A stretch of 64,000 bases of DNA from CAZFJG01 sp964410915 (GCA_964410915.1 CAYPIU010000002.1:62001-126000), one strand, 5' to 3'. Shown: positions 44,074 to 52,457, counted from the stretch's first letter. Notes: generated from the letters alone by a model not told the origin. Translations and numbers: made by a program.

Positions 44074-44985
44074 TCAGTAATCATTTATCCTGTTAAGGTA
44101 TCCTTCTATTTTGGAGATCACATGGTTTTTATCTGTTATCCACATTGGAGATATTAGAGATGGTGGACGGGCATCCGCTGTCAACCTCTGAATGATCGTT
44201 TCCCGTGGTAGTAATGAGAGTGATTCTGCTACCCTCTTTGCATAATCATCAAGAGTCAGAGGGACATATTCATTATTGATATACATTTGTTCGAGAACTG
44301 TTCCTCTGAGAACATGCAATGGATGAAACTTTAAAGCATGGACCCCTCGTTTTGTCAGCCATAGAGCTGATGAGGATAACTGCGATTTATCCTCACCTGA
44401 TATACCCGAGATAAGGTGAGCACAGATAAGTATTTCTCTTCGATTAACTCTATCAATAGCATCAGCGATCTCATCAAATCCATGTCCTCTATTCAGCCAT
44501 TCAAGACCACTTTCATCAATTGTCTGAATACCAAGCTCGAGCCAGATCTGCAACCCCTCTTCCCTAAGGCGTTCAAGAAGATCAAGAAAGTCCTCTGGGA
44601 CGATATCTGGTCGTGTCCCAAGAGCAACTCCTGCTACTTCTATCCTTTCGCCTGCTATTGCTATAGCGTCTCTGACCCTCTTCTCAAGCACATCAAGCGG
44701 GAGGTTAGTAGCTGAATAGCTTTGAAAATAGAGAATAACTTTTCCTGCTTTGTATCTTCGTTCTGCAATGTCGATCCCTGTCTCTATCTGCTCTTCCATG
44801 CTTTTAGACTCAAGCCAGGCACCGCTTCCCCCGCCCTTTGAGTCACAAAAGATACAGCCTCCCCTTTCGAGTCCATCCCTGTGTGGACATCCTGCTCCAA
44901 TATCCAGAGAAACTTTCTGAATTCTTTCTCCAAATTGTTCTCTCAGAACTGCAGACCATTTCCTGTATAGTGCAACTTCAGACAA
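44074..44985 (-). CDS. YhcC/TIGR01212-type radical SAM protein
   Basis: 303 residues. The family-specific cluster is near residue 34: CPHRDGLERGGCIFCDSKGG, with Cys spaced CX10CX2C in place of the common CX3CX2C. LYFQSYSATNLPLDVLEKRV, GVALGTRPDIVPE and LELGIQTIDESGLEWLNRGH follow. The start is TTG 44985, six bases after GGGAGGG. Function unknown; the family is widespread in anaerobes. Confidence 0.9.
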   Translation of the reverse strand: MSEVALYRKWSAVLREQFGERIQKVSLDIGAGCPHRDGLERGGCIFCDSKGGGSGAWLESKSMEEQIETGIDIAERRYKAGKVILYFQSYSATNLPLDVLEKRVRDAIAIAGERIEVAGVALGTRPDIVPEDFLDLLERLREEGLQIWLELGIQTIDESGLEWLNRGHGFDEIADAIDRVNRREILICAHLISGISGEDKSQLSSSALWLTKRGVHALKFHPLHVLRGTVLEQMYINNEYVPLTLDDYAKRVAESLSLLPRETIIQRLTADARPPSLISPMWITDKNHVISKIEGYLNRINDY

Positions 44986-45337
44986 GAACAGCCCTCCCTT
45001 TAAATCTCAAAACCAGAAAGCTTTAAAGCTATAATTATAACTTGTTAAAGATCTCCAGTTAAGCCTTCCTCAGGCAACTCATAGAAGTGAGAAAATCCTG
45101 GTATATAAGAAGTTCAACCTCAATTAACTATCCAGGTCTGCCCCAAAAGTTGACAACAGGATCATATGCGGTAAATGAACAACAAACAGAATTACAGGTC
45201 CGATGAAAGATTTTCAATATTAGTCTGTGTACTTTCCATCAAACAGATCTGATATTATACCAATGAAATGGTTCAGGATCCTGGTTAAACCGAGATCCTG
45301 AATAAGGTTTCGCTATTATTTCGAATTATCTTTATCA
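44986..45337. other. 352-base intergenic stretch without a gene
   Basis: No convincing frame or RNA was seen. It holds the TTGACA-like sequence AAAGTTGACAACAGG near 45147 and an imperfect hairpin TTCAGGATC...GATCCTGAA (about 45273-45302) downstream of the KAS III gene. That hairpin lacks a T run but may mark its 3' end. Confidence 0.6.
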
Positions 45338-46354
45338 TCACCATTCAACCACACATGCTCCCCATGAATAACCTACTCCAAAGCCTACTAAAACAACTTT
45401 TTGGCCTTTCTTCAGTTTTTTTTCCTTTGAGGCCTGTTTAAGGGCAAGAGGTATCGTCGAGCTGACCGTATTCCCGAGTTTTTCCATATTCATAAAAAAT
45501 TTTTCACCCGGTATCTCAAGTATGTCACGAATATGTTCTAAAACGAGTTTTGTTGCCTGGTGAAATATAAAAAGATCAGCCATGGGAATTGATAGATCAT
45601 TTTCCTCAAGAACATTTTTCACAACAGGAGGGACTTCTCTCAGGGAAAACTTTAAAACCTCCGGCCCGTTCATATAAAAGTTTTCCTCTGTTCTAACATT
45701 CCCGAACCTGTTTTTCCTTTCGTGACCGGTTTCCTGAGTTTTGGGTATTGCCATACCACCGGCAGGGATGGTCAGATCACCTGAACCGCTACCATCAGTA
45801 CCAAAAACAAATTTGCCTATTCCATAACTCTTACTACTCTCACTTACAACAGTCGCAGTCGCTGCATCTCCAAAAATAGTTCGTGTACTTTTATCCATAG
45901 GATTGATAAATCGTGTCAAAACATCTGCAGTGAGCAAAAGCACTTTTGAAGCGATCCCTGAAACGACCATTGATTTAGCCATGGCCAGACCATAGATATA
46001 TCCGGAACACCCAAGATTATAATCAAAAGCTCCTGTATGTTTGCTCAATCCCAGCCTGTCATGAACAATACACGCTGTAGCCGGCATTATAAAATCAGGA
46101 GTCTCTGTACAAAGTATCAGAAAATCGACTTCTTTTCTGTCAAGATCATACTCTTCAAAAAGATTTTCTGCTGCTGCTACAGCCATATCGGAGACAAGCT
46201 CTTTTTTGGCCACTCTTCTCTCATTAATACCCGTCTTATGAAATATCTTTTCAGGCTTCCAAGTCCCAAATTCATCAACAAGTTGTTGATTATTAATAAT
46301 TTCATCAGGTAAATAAAAGGATATTGCGGAAATTTCAGCACTCTTACAATTCAT
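45338..46354 (-). CDS. 3-oxoacyl-ACP synthase III family protein
   Basis: 338-residue thiolase-fold condensing enzyme of the FabH type. The catalytic triad is visible: Cys116 in NLGCSGYIYG, His near 258 in LFIFHQATK, and Asn near 288 in LGNTVSSTIPLAL. The C-terminus VLVGFGVGYSWGACVVEW matches. FabH normally starts fatty-acid synthesis from acetyl-CoA and malonyl-ACP, but no fab genes adjoin it, so a specialised KAS III for another acyl product is possible. GAGGAGG precedes the ATG. A perfect 18-bp palindrome lies 41 bases upstream. Confidence 0.9.
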   Translation of the reverse strand: MNCKSAEISAISFYLPDEIINNQQLVDEFGTWKPEKIFHKTGINERRVAKKELVSDMAVAAAENLFEEYDLDRKEVDFLILCTETPDFIMPATACIVHDRLGLSKHTGAFDYNLGCSGYIYGLAMAKSMVVSGIASKVLLLTADVLTRFINPMDKSTRTIFGDAATATVVSESSKSYGIGKFVFGTDGSGSGDLTIPAGGMAIPKTQETGHERKNRFGNVRTEENFYMNGPEVLKFSLREVPPVVKNVLEENDLSIPMADLFIFHQATKLVLEHIRDILEIPGEKFFMNMEKLGNTVSSTIPLALKQASKEKKLKKGQKVVLVGFGVGYSWGACVVEW

Positions 46355-46394
46355 TCGCTTACCTCCTCAAAATGTAACTAATGAATTATGCCAC

Positions 46395-46412
46395 TGTCAC
46401 TGGCCAGTGACA
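46395..46412. promoter_or_regulatory. 18-bp perfect palindrome upstream of the KAS III gene
   Basis: TGTCACTGG joined directly to CCAGTGACA. Its position, 41 bases before the start codon, and its symmetry suggest an operator for a dimeric repressor. It does not match the FapR, FabT or FadR sites known to me. Confidence 0.6.
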
Positions 46413-46552
46413 AGGTTGGTAATAAAGATCTGGATATTATCGTGAGTTAATTCAGAAATATTTGCAGTTTTGGCTTTAAGGAAGGTTGTCAATGAATATT
46501 AAAAGGAAGAAGTTCCGGATACTTACGTCCGGTATTTTTTCATTGAATAGGT

Positions 46553-46589
46553 TGAAAAAAAGATCCTCATCGAACTGGCCGTGAGGATC
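46553..46589 (-). terminator. Terminator after tRNA-Leu(CAA)
   Basis: GATCCTCA and TGAGGATC arms around a 12-base loop, followed by seven T on the minus strand. Confidence 0.9.
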
Positions 46590-46605
46590 GTTTAAAACTG
46601 CATAT

Positions 46606-46692
46606 TGGTGCCGGACATCGGACTCGAACCGATACGCCCTCGCGGGCGCGGGATTTTGAATCCCGTGCGTCTACCACTTCCGCCAGTCCGGC
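46606..46692 (-). tRNA. tRNA-Leu (anticodon CAA)
   Basis: The acceptor GCCGGAC pairs with GTCCGGC, the discriminator is A and CCA is encoded. A class II variable arm (CGCCCGCGAGGGCG) is present. The stem CGGGA/TCCCG encloses TTCAAAA, giving anticodon CAA (reads UUG). T-arm TCGGTTCGAGTCCGA. Confidence 0.97.
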
Positions 46693-46855
46693 CTGCATTA
46701 CCTGTAACGTTAAAATGAAGGATCTACGTTCGACCTTGATTTCGCGCATAAGATACTATCATTTTCTTCTCCGGCAGGCAAGGCTCAAGATCTTCAAACA
46801 GGAATCTCGAACTCGAACCTGGCATGGAACAGAAATTTTAAAACGCACAAAAAGT

Positions 46856-47293
46856 CTAAAGAATTATTTTACCCTGTCCCTTTGATGATTTCCCACTCAT
46901 TTGATTGAGTCTCTCAAGATCTGCAGCAGATGCTACATCGATCTTGGACTGTTCAGCCTTTTGTGCCGCCTTTACTTTATCCTCATAATCTTTAATACTC
47001 TTCTTAATAGAATCAACATCACCCTTTATCCATTGGAGAATGCTGTCGGCAAGAGGCTGGAGTATTTCATCATCCGGTATTTCCTCTATCATTCCAAGTT
47101 CCTTCAGGACCCTGTGTTCTTCCCTTATGGAATCCATGATATCCTCATCATTTATAAGGCCTTTTTTATAAAGGACTCTGCCAAGAATGTTATACCTGCT
47201 TTTCATATTCTCCTGGTTAACAGTTAAGGCTTCCATCCTGGACATTAACATACTCATTATTTCTTCAAGACTGACCTGTGCCTGATTATTCAT
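46856..47293 (-). CDS. Hypothetical helical protein upstream-coupled with ychF
   Basis: Not recognised. 145 residues, largely helical and charged: a coiled N-terminus (SLEEIMSMLMSRMEALTVNQ), a middle that could pack as a small helical domain (ILGRVLYKKGLINDEDIMDS), and a Lys/Ala-rich coil (DYEDKVKAAQKAEQ) before a short tail. There is no signal peptide or membrane segment. AAAGGAG precedes the ATG. It lies 68 bases after ychF on the same strand. Confidence 0.75.
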   Translation of the reverse strand: MNNQAQVSLEEIMSMLMSRMEALTVNQENMKSRYNILGRVLYKKGLINDEDIMDSIREEHRVLKELGMIEEIPDDEILQPLADSILQWIKGDVDSIKKSIKDYEDKVKAAQKAEQSKIDVASAADLERLNQMSGKSSKGQGKIIL

Positions 47294-47361
47294 TATTTTT
47301 CTGCTCCTTTTTTACCTATAAATTTTGTACTTAAGGCTCTAAACCTGCAATTTACTTAAGA

Positions 47362-48456
47362 TCATATATTGAATCTTATTTCTATAAGATCTCCATCCTG
47401 AACAATATAATCTTTACCTTCGAGTTTCAGTTTTCCAGCTTCTCTACAAAGAGCAAAAGAATTATTACATTCTTTGAAATCATCATAATGAACAACCTGA
47501 GCCCTTATAAATCCTCTGGCAAGATCCGTATGAATCGTTCCCGCCGCGTCAACCGAAGTACTGCCTTTTTTAAGTGTCCACGCCTTTACTTCATCTTTTC
47601 CCGTTGTGAAGAATGATATCAGTCCCAGTAAATTATATGCTTCAGCAATGAGTCGTTCTCTTCCAGGTTCCATAATCCCAAGATCTTCCATGAATTCCTG
47701 CTGTTCTGAAGGATCAAGATCCGCCATTTCCATTTCCAGACTTCCAAATACCTTTACAAGCGGCGTCTGACTTGAAACAGCCATTTCCCTGATCTTTTCC
47801 AACCCTGGAACAGATCGTTCATCAGTCTGATTTTCATCAAGATTGAGAACAATAAGTTCGGGTTTCAAAGTAAGAAAAGCAAAACTGCTGAGCATTCTTC
47901 TTTTTTCAGGATCAAGTCCAAGGTCCCTGAGAGGTCGTTCTTCCATAAGATGCTCCTGACACCTCTCAAGCATCTTCTTTTCATCTTCCTCGTCCTTTGT
48001 TAACTTCTTCTTTTCAGCAAGTCTTGAAAGCCGGTTTTCTATCACTGAAAGATCTCTAAGGATCAGTTCAGTCTCAACTATATCAATATCACGAAGAGGA
48101 TCAACATTTATCTCGGGATGTGGTACATCAGAATTCTCAAAACACCTTACAACATGCACAAGAGCTTCAGATTCACCAACAAATGAAAGAAATGCGTTCC
48201 CAAGACCTGCACCTTTACTGGCATCACGCGATAATCCGGCAAGATCAACAAACTCCACTGTAGCAGGCGTTTCCTTCTTTGGCTTAAAAAGGTCCACGAG
48301 GTAATCAAATCTTTTATCAGGAACAGCTACAACCGCTCTGTTAGGTTCCGTTTTCCCACTGGCATAAGCTTTGACCTCGGCACCAGCTTTTGTAATAACG
48401 TTGAAAATAGTTGATTTCCCCGAAAGTGGCAACCCGACTATTCCACATTTAAGCAT
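47362..48456 (-). CDS. ychF: Obg-family GTPase/ATPase YchF
   Basis: Ribosome-associated P-loop NTPase of the Obg family that prefers ATP and is linked to the stress response. The 364 residues fit the family. The P-loop is GLPLSGKSTIFN and G3 is FVDLAGLSRDAS. G4 is replaced by NLDEN, the YchF feature that relaxes guanine specificity. A C-terminal TGS domain (KAWTLKKGSTSVDAAGTIHTD) is present. The start is ATG 48456 after GGGAGTG; the longer frame opens at a GTG inside that site. Confidence 0.96.
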   Translation of the reverse strand: MLKCGIVGLPLSGKSTIFNVITKAGAEVKAYASGKTEPNRAVVAVPDKRFDYLVDLFKPKKETPATVEFVDLAGLSRDASKGAGLGNAFLSFVGESEALVHVVRCFENSDVPHPEINVDPLRDIDIVETELILRDLSVIENRLSRLAEKKKLTKDEEDEKKMLERCQEHLMEERPLRDLGLDPEKRRMLSSFAFLTLKPELIVLNLDENQTDERSVPGLEKIREMAVSSQTPLVKVFGSLEMEMADLDPSEQQEFMEDLGIMEPGRERLIAEAYNLLGLISFFTTGKDEVKAWTLKKGSTSVDAAGTIHTDLARGFIRAQVVHYDDFKECNNSFALCREAGKLKLEGKDYIVQDGDLIEIRFNI

Positions 48457-48483
48457 TTCGATCACTCCCGGAAATACAAAATT

Positions 48484-48519
48484 GAACAGTCGTCTGGATC
48501 GCTGCTTCTGCGACTGTTC
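48484..48519. repeat. Inverted repeat in the ychF leader
   Basis: GAACAGTCG and CGACTGTTC (9-bp perfect arms) enclose an 18-base region 28 bases upstream of the ychF start, in the divergent interval with the DUF4139 gene. It could be a leader hairpin or an operator. Confidence 0.55.
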
Positions 48520-48663
48520 TTTAAAACCTGAACGAGCATAACAGAGAACATTATGTTAATCAAACTGGTATATTATAATATTATATATGGTTGTGGTATT
48601 ATCCGTTTGTTTTTTAATAATATCAAAGATCAATGATCTAATGAAAGAAAAGGGGTGGGAATT

Positions 48664-50169
48664 ATGATTAAAAGGGTGTTAGTATCTACCTTGTTTTTCA
48701 TTTTTTTTCTGATTAACCCGATATTTGCATTTGAAACACAGGGGATGAAAACTGATTCTATAGAAATATTTCCGGATGGAGCAATGGTAAAGTTCAGAAT
48801 TGGTTCATTAGGTCCTTATGATATCAACATTCCCGGTACTTTTGACAAAGGATCTATCCGCTATATCTCTTCAGGTGACATCGAGATCACGAATTTCGAA
48901 ATCCAGGAAAAAACTGTGATAGACTGGATACCACCCTCTCTTAAAGATCTGGACTCAAGCATATCACAGATCATCAATGATAATCGATCTCTAACCGCTG
49001 AAATACAGGGACTCGAACAATCAATACAATACCTTCAGGAATTGTCTCCTTCCAATATTGCTGATGGTGAATTTGAATCCTTTATTGACAGATTGCAGAA
49101 AAAACGTATCGACAGTGAGAAACTTTTACTTCAAAAACAGGAACAGCTCAAAAAAAATCGTAACAGGATAGAAGTACTTCAAAGTAAATATAATTCCATG
49201 GAACCACCTGATAATGAGAAATACTTTCATGTTTCGATAAACAGCGCGGGGAAAGGTGATCTTTACCTTCAGGCCTGGACATCCAATGCAGGCTGGAAAC
49301 CTGAATATGAAATGAACCTGAACAGTATTTCAGGAAATATTCTAATCGAACTTCAGGCAAGGGTTTTTCAAAGAACAGGTATTGACTTCCAGGGAAGATT
49401 AACTTTCCATACTGTCAACCACCGTACGAACCTTACCTTCCCGCAATTGAGACCCCAGGTAGTTGACTTTTTAAATGAGATCGAAAGATCCGGCTTTTCG
49501 AGCGATCTATCTACTTTAAAATCTAACAGGACAATACCCGTTGCAAAAGAAATTCAGCTATTGGAGGATGTTACGGATCTTTCCATTCAATCTCGAGGAT
49601 CAATTCCCGGAACCGGAATGCCTGTAAATCTATACCTCGGCAGTGACAAACAGATAACAGATGTTTCAATTGTCGCCATACCAGCTATTTCAGGAGAGCC
49701 ATGGGTCACTGCAGAAATAACAAACCTTGAAACACCTTTAATCCCGGCCAGTGTAAACCTGTTTGTAGATGGTAAACCTGGAGGATCTACCCGAATTAAA
49801 GGCTATGTCAGAGGAGATAACTTCGAAATTCCTTTCGGGAAAACTCCTCTTATTCCGATAACCAAAGATAATTATATTACAAAGGAAGAAACGAACTGGA
49901 CAGGTAAGGGTAGAATGAAGCGTGGTTACATAATAGAGATCTTTAATGGACTTGAGGATTCCATCGACCTGATTTTGAAAGATAGAATACCTGTTTCAGC
50001 AAGAGATGATATTCAGATAGAAAATATTGAAATTGATCCTGAGCCTGTTGAAATATCCAAGAAGAATCTTTTATCTTGGGAGTTTAATATGGCCCCTGGT
50101 GAAAGAAAGATCGTTGAAGTCAGTTATACAATTAAATACCCATCAAATAAAGATATAGTATTAAAATAG
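48664..50169 (+). CDS. Secreted DUF4139 (mucoidy-inhibitor-A-like) protein
   Basis: 501 residues from ATG 48664 behind AAGGGGTGGG. A signal peptide (MIKRVLVSTLFFIFFLINPI, cleavage near residue 23) precedes a DUF4140-like beta domain. A coiled coil follows (about 95-175, QIINDNRSLTAEIQGLEQSI to NRIEVLQSKYNSM), then the DUF4139 domain (AWTSNAGWKPEYEMNL to the end, with PGERKIVEVSYTIKYP). Family functions are unknown. It probably begins the operon that continues with the metallo-hydrolase and the Fur-family gene. Confidence 0.88.
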   Translation: MIKRVLVSTLFFIFFLINPIFAFETQGMKTDSIEIFPDGAMVKFRIGSLGPYDINIPGTFDKGSIRYISSGDIEITNFEIQEKTVIDWIPPSLKDLDSSISQIINDNRSLTAEIQGLEQSIQYLQELSPSNIADGEFESFIDRLQKKRIDSEKLLLQKQEQLKKNRNRIEVLQSKYNSMEPPDNEKYFHVSINSAGKGDLYLQAWTSNAGWKPEYEMNLNSISGNILIELQARVFQRTGIDFQGRLTFHTVNHRTNLTFPQLRPQVVDFLNEIERSGFSSDLSTLKSNRTIPVAKEIQLLEDVTDLSIQSRGSIPGTGMPVNLYLGSDKQITDVSIVAIPAISGEPWVTAEITNLETPLIPASVNLFVDGKPGGSTRIKGYVRGDNFEIPFGKTPLIPITKDNYITKEETNWTGKGRMKRGYIIEIFNGLEDSIDLILKDRIPVSARDDIQIENIEIDPEPVEISKKNLLSWEFNMAPGERKIVEVSYTIKYPSNKDIVLK

Positions 50170-50193
50170 ATAATTTATGAAGAGGTGCAGCTG

Positions 50194-51009
50194 ATGAACC
50201 TTACTGTGATAGTTGACGATCATTGCGGTAACCCAAGGCTGAGAGGTGAACATGGCCTTAGTTCCTGTCTTGAGACCCCCAGGGGACGTATCCTTTTCGA
50301 CACTGGTATGGGATGGTCCCTTTTGCATAACATGAATGAACTAAGCATTCCTGTGAAGTCTATCGATCATATAATATTAAGCCATGGACATTATGACCAT
50401 ACATGGGGACTGAACCAGTTTCTCCTCAGAAACAGCCGTGTTCCTGTCTGGGCTCATGAATTGTTTGATAAGCAACGCTACTCAAATAGACTGGGAGAGA
50501 TAAAATATAACGGTACATCTTTATCGAGGAATATTATGAATTTTAAACCAATTGAAGATGTCACTGAAATACTTGAAGGAGTATGGGCCATACCAGTTCC
50601 TTCTGAAAACAGAGATCCTGATTTTGTTCCTGTTGACAATGGACTTGTAGTTCTGGATGATAATAAAGAAATAGTTTCAGACCCAATGGAGGATGACATT
50701 TCCCTGCTTGTAAAAGGAAGGTTCGGATACAGTATTTTGTCAGGTTGTGCTCATGCCGGTATAGTTAATATAATGAAATACATTTCGAGTTTAACAGGAA
50801 CCGACTCTTTTTACTCTGTAATTGGAGGTATGCATTTCAAATCGCAACCAGATGAATTTGTCAGAAAATGCGCAGCTCAGATGCGCGACAGATTCAAGGT
50901 CGAGAAATGGTTCCCCAATCATTGTACTGGCATTAATTCAGCTTTTACACTTTCAGATTACCTTGATAACATAGAATGGGCTCCTTCGGGGAAAAAAATT
51001 GAAATATAG
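50194..51009 (+). CDS. Metallo-beta-lactamase-fold hydrolase
   Basis: 271 residues from ATG 50194, behind GAAGAGGTG. Motifs: SHGHYDHTWGL near residue 65, ILSGCAHAGIVN near 185 and the C-terminal WFPNHCTG. The last two are typical of the archaeal/anaerobe family annotated as dihydropterin phosphate synthase-like hydrolases (cyclic phosphate or pterin substrates). Such genes often neighbour Mrp/NifX cofactor genes, as here. Substrate unknown. Confidence 0.88.
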   Translation: MNLTVIVDDHCGNPRLRGEHGLSSCLETPRGRILFDTGMGWSLLHNMNELSIPVKSIDHIILSHGHYDHTWGLNQFLLRNSRVPVWAHELFDKQRYSNRLGEIKYNGTSLSRNIMNFKPIEDVTEILEGVWAIPVPSENRDPDFVPVDNGLVVLDDNKEIVSDPMEDDISLLVKGRFGYSILSGCAHAGIVNIMKYISSLTGTDSFYSVIGGMHFKSQPDEFVRKCAAQMRDRFKVEKWFPNHCTGINSAFTLSDYLDNIEWAPSGKKIEI

Positions 51010-51019
51010 GAGTGATTAC

Positions 51020-51595
51020 ATGTCATTAAACAATATAAATCCAGAAGTTGAAAAATATCTTGAAACACTTAAAAATGCCGGCTTCCGGCTGACAAATCAG
51101 AGAAAGATGATCATTCGAACACTTCTTGAAAATATTGGAGAACATCCAAACGCTCAGGAACTTCTTGAAATGGTCCAGAAAGAAGACCCTTCTATAGGTA
51201 TAGCGACAGTTTACAGAACTGTGGAATTGTTGAACCAGATGGATATCCTAAACCTTTCAAACAGAGAGGAAGGATTCAGGAGATATGAAATTTCAGACGA
51301 AAAGATCCACCTGCATTTTTACTGTCGCTGCTGCGGAAAGGTTATTCATACCAGAGTAAGCGACGAAAAAAAGAAGATCCTTGGAGAATGGGCTCAGGAA
51401 GAAAACTTTACTATTCTTCCCCAGACCTTCGAGATTTGCGGAATATGTGAAGATTGCCAAAAGGATATCAGTAAAACTCAATCTCCTGATGATATATATA
51501 TAGCCTGCAGAAATAAATGTGTTTCCGGTAATTTCGAACCTGGCCAGGGCAGACAGGCAAGAAGGGGCAGAGGCAGGAGATGCCAGAAACCCTGA
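51020..51595 (+). CDS. Fur-family metalloregulator
   Basis: 191 residues from ATG 51020, five bases after TAGGAGTG. The winged HTH runs FRLTNQRKMIIRTLLENIGE to IGIATVYRTVELL; the dimer/metal part has HLHFYCRCCGKVIH and CGICEDC, supplying two structural-zinc CXXC pairs. The tail is unusual: after ACRNKCVSG it ends GQGRQARRGRGRRCQKP, a basic Arg/Gly stretch not normal for Fur. Iron, peroxide or zinc sensing cannot be fixed by sequence. Nearby 7-1-7 boxes match Fur better than PerR. It is 10 bases beyond the hydrolase stop. Confidence 0.9.
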   Translation: MSLNNINPEVEKYLETLKNAGFRLTNQRKMIIRTLLENIGEHPNAQELLEMVQKEDPSIGIATVYRTVELLNQMDILNLSNREEGFRRYEISDEKIHLHFYCRCCGKVIHTRVSDEKKKILGEWAQEENFTILPQTFEICGICEDCQKDISKTQSPDDIYIACRNKCVSGNFEPGQGRQARRGRGRRCQKP

Positions 51596-51621
51596 AAGGA
51601 TTTTGATGGCAACTACTCCAC

Positions 51622-51649
51622 TTGACAAGACAATTTTCTATATTATAAT
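51622..51649 (+). promoter_or_regulatory. Promoter of the DUF5320/Fe-S operon
   Basis: TTGACA (51622-51627), a 16-base spacer and TATAAT (51644-51649), 48 bases before the DUF5320 ATG. The Fur box starts six bases after the -10, so it covers the transcription start. Confidence 0.82.
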
Positions 51650-51654
51650 CTTAT

Positions 51655-51669
51655 TGATAACAAGTATCA
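51655..51669. promoter_or_regulatory. Fur box (7-1-7) at the start site of DUF5320
   Basis: TGATAAC-A-AGTATCA matches the Fur consensus TGATAAT-N-ATTATCA at 12 of 14 positions. It overlaps the predicted start of transcription, where bound repressor blocks initiation. Confidence 0.78.
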
Positions 51670-51696
51670 TTAGATGCAGAAGGAGGCGTTTAATTT

Positions 51697-52014
51697 ATGC
51701 CCGGTTTTAATGGAACAGGACCCTGGGGACGCGGACCTGGAAGCGGAAGAGGTTTAGGCCCCTGTGGAGCAGGAAGATTTAGAGCTTTTGGCGGATACGG
51801 TTTTGGAAGGGGATTTGGGTGGAGATCATCTATGGCTGGATACTGGCAGGGAGCATATCAAAACGCTCCATATGGTTATTCTGATCCTTATACCACTCCG
51901 GAGACTTCCAGACAGGACGAAAAGGCATATCTCGAGGAACAGCTGAAATACCTTGAGGATAATATGGAAGAAATAAAAGCACGACTGGATTCTCTTTCCA
52001 AAGAAAAGGAATAG
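51697..52014 (+). CDS. DUF5320 glycine-rich protein
   Basis: 105 residues. The first half is rich in Gly, Arg and aromatics (MPGFNGTGPWGRGPGSGRGL, CGAGRF); the second half is a coiled coil (YLEEQLKYLEDNMEEIKARL). This architecture is DUF5320, found beside NifX-like and Mrp genes in anaerobic bacteria and archaea; function unknown. AGGAGG precedes the ATG. It is followed by a terminator, so it may be produced in excess over the downstream genes. Confidence 0.88.
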   Translation: MPGFNGTGPWGRGPGSGRGLGPCGAGRFRAFGGYGFGRGFGWRSSMAGYWQGAYQNAPYGYSDPYTTPETSRQDEKAYLEEQLKYLEDNMEEIKARLDSLSKEKE

Positions 52015-52030
52015 AAAAGGCTCAGTTACT

Positions 52031-52058
52031 GGGGGAGGGCTTGCTCTCCCCCTTTTTT
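52031..52058 (+). terminator. Terminator between DUF5320 and nifX-like gene
   Basis: GGGGGAG and CTCCCCC arms with an eight-base loop followed by six T. It should end most transcripts after DUF5320; read-through or a weak promoter must serve the genes downstream. Confidence 0.88.
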
Positions 52059-52118
52059 AATACAGGAATGTACTGCTCAAACAGTCGAACCTGACTATAA
52101 CACAGGAGGTATTCAAGG

Positions 52119-52457
52119 ATGAAGATCAGCATTGCAACAAAGGGAACGCAGGTTTGTCCACATTTTGGACACGCGGAATATTTCACCATGATAACAATAG
52201 AGGACGGACACATAGTCAGCACTGAGAAAGAACCCAATCCAGGCCATTCTCCCGGAGCTTTACCTCTGTGGATGAGCGAACAGAAAGTCGATCTTGTAGT
52301 TGCAGGAGGTATGGGACCCAGAGCTCAACAGCACTTTAGTCAGTATGGAATAAAAACGCTTATTGTTGAATCCGGAGAGATCGAGGAAACAATATCCAAT
52401 TATATGGCGGGGACACTCAAAAGTTCTTCAGGAGCTTGTCACCATACCGATGAATAA
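52119..52457 (+). CDS. NifX/NifB-C-terminal-like cofactor-binding protein (copy 1)
   Basis: 112-residue dinitrogenase iron-molybdenum cofactor domain (PF02579) protein. MKISIATKGTQVCPHFGHAE, with CPHFGHA, is the common opening, and LVVAGGMGPRAQQHFSQYGI is the second signature. The His-rich tail SSGACHHTDE may bind metal. In nitrogen fixers the domain carries FeMo-co precursors; stand-alone forms in anaerobes are thought to carry Fe-S or metal clusters. AGGAGG precedes the ATG. It overlaps the first ATPase gene by eight bases. Confidence 0.92.
   Translation: MKISIATKGTQVCPHFGHAEYFTMITIEDGHIVSTEKEPNPGHSPGALPLWMSEQKVDLVVAGGMGPRAQQHFSQYGIKTLIVESGEIEETISNYMAGTLKSSSGACHHTDE

Noticed and set aside
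45140..45175. CCCCAAAAGTTGACAACAGG resembling an IS3-family end
   Set aside because: No partner inverted repeat, transposase fragment or target duplication could be seen nearby.
46492..46584. 30-codon plus-strand frame MNIKRKKFRILTSG... with a good ribosome site
   Set aside because: It runs through two terminator hairpins and its product looks random; kept only as a possible leader in the findings.
46567..46749. 60-codon minus-strand frame over tRNA-Leu(CAA)
   Set aside because: It is a translation of the tRNA itself (LAEVVDARDSKSRAREG), a well-known false gene.
48555..48600. AT-rich near-palindrome TATTATAATATTATA as a possible PerR box
   Set aside because: It matches only part of the 7-1-7 pattern and overlaps a likely -10 region, so chance is sufficient.
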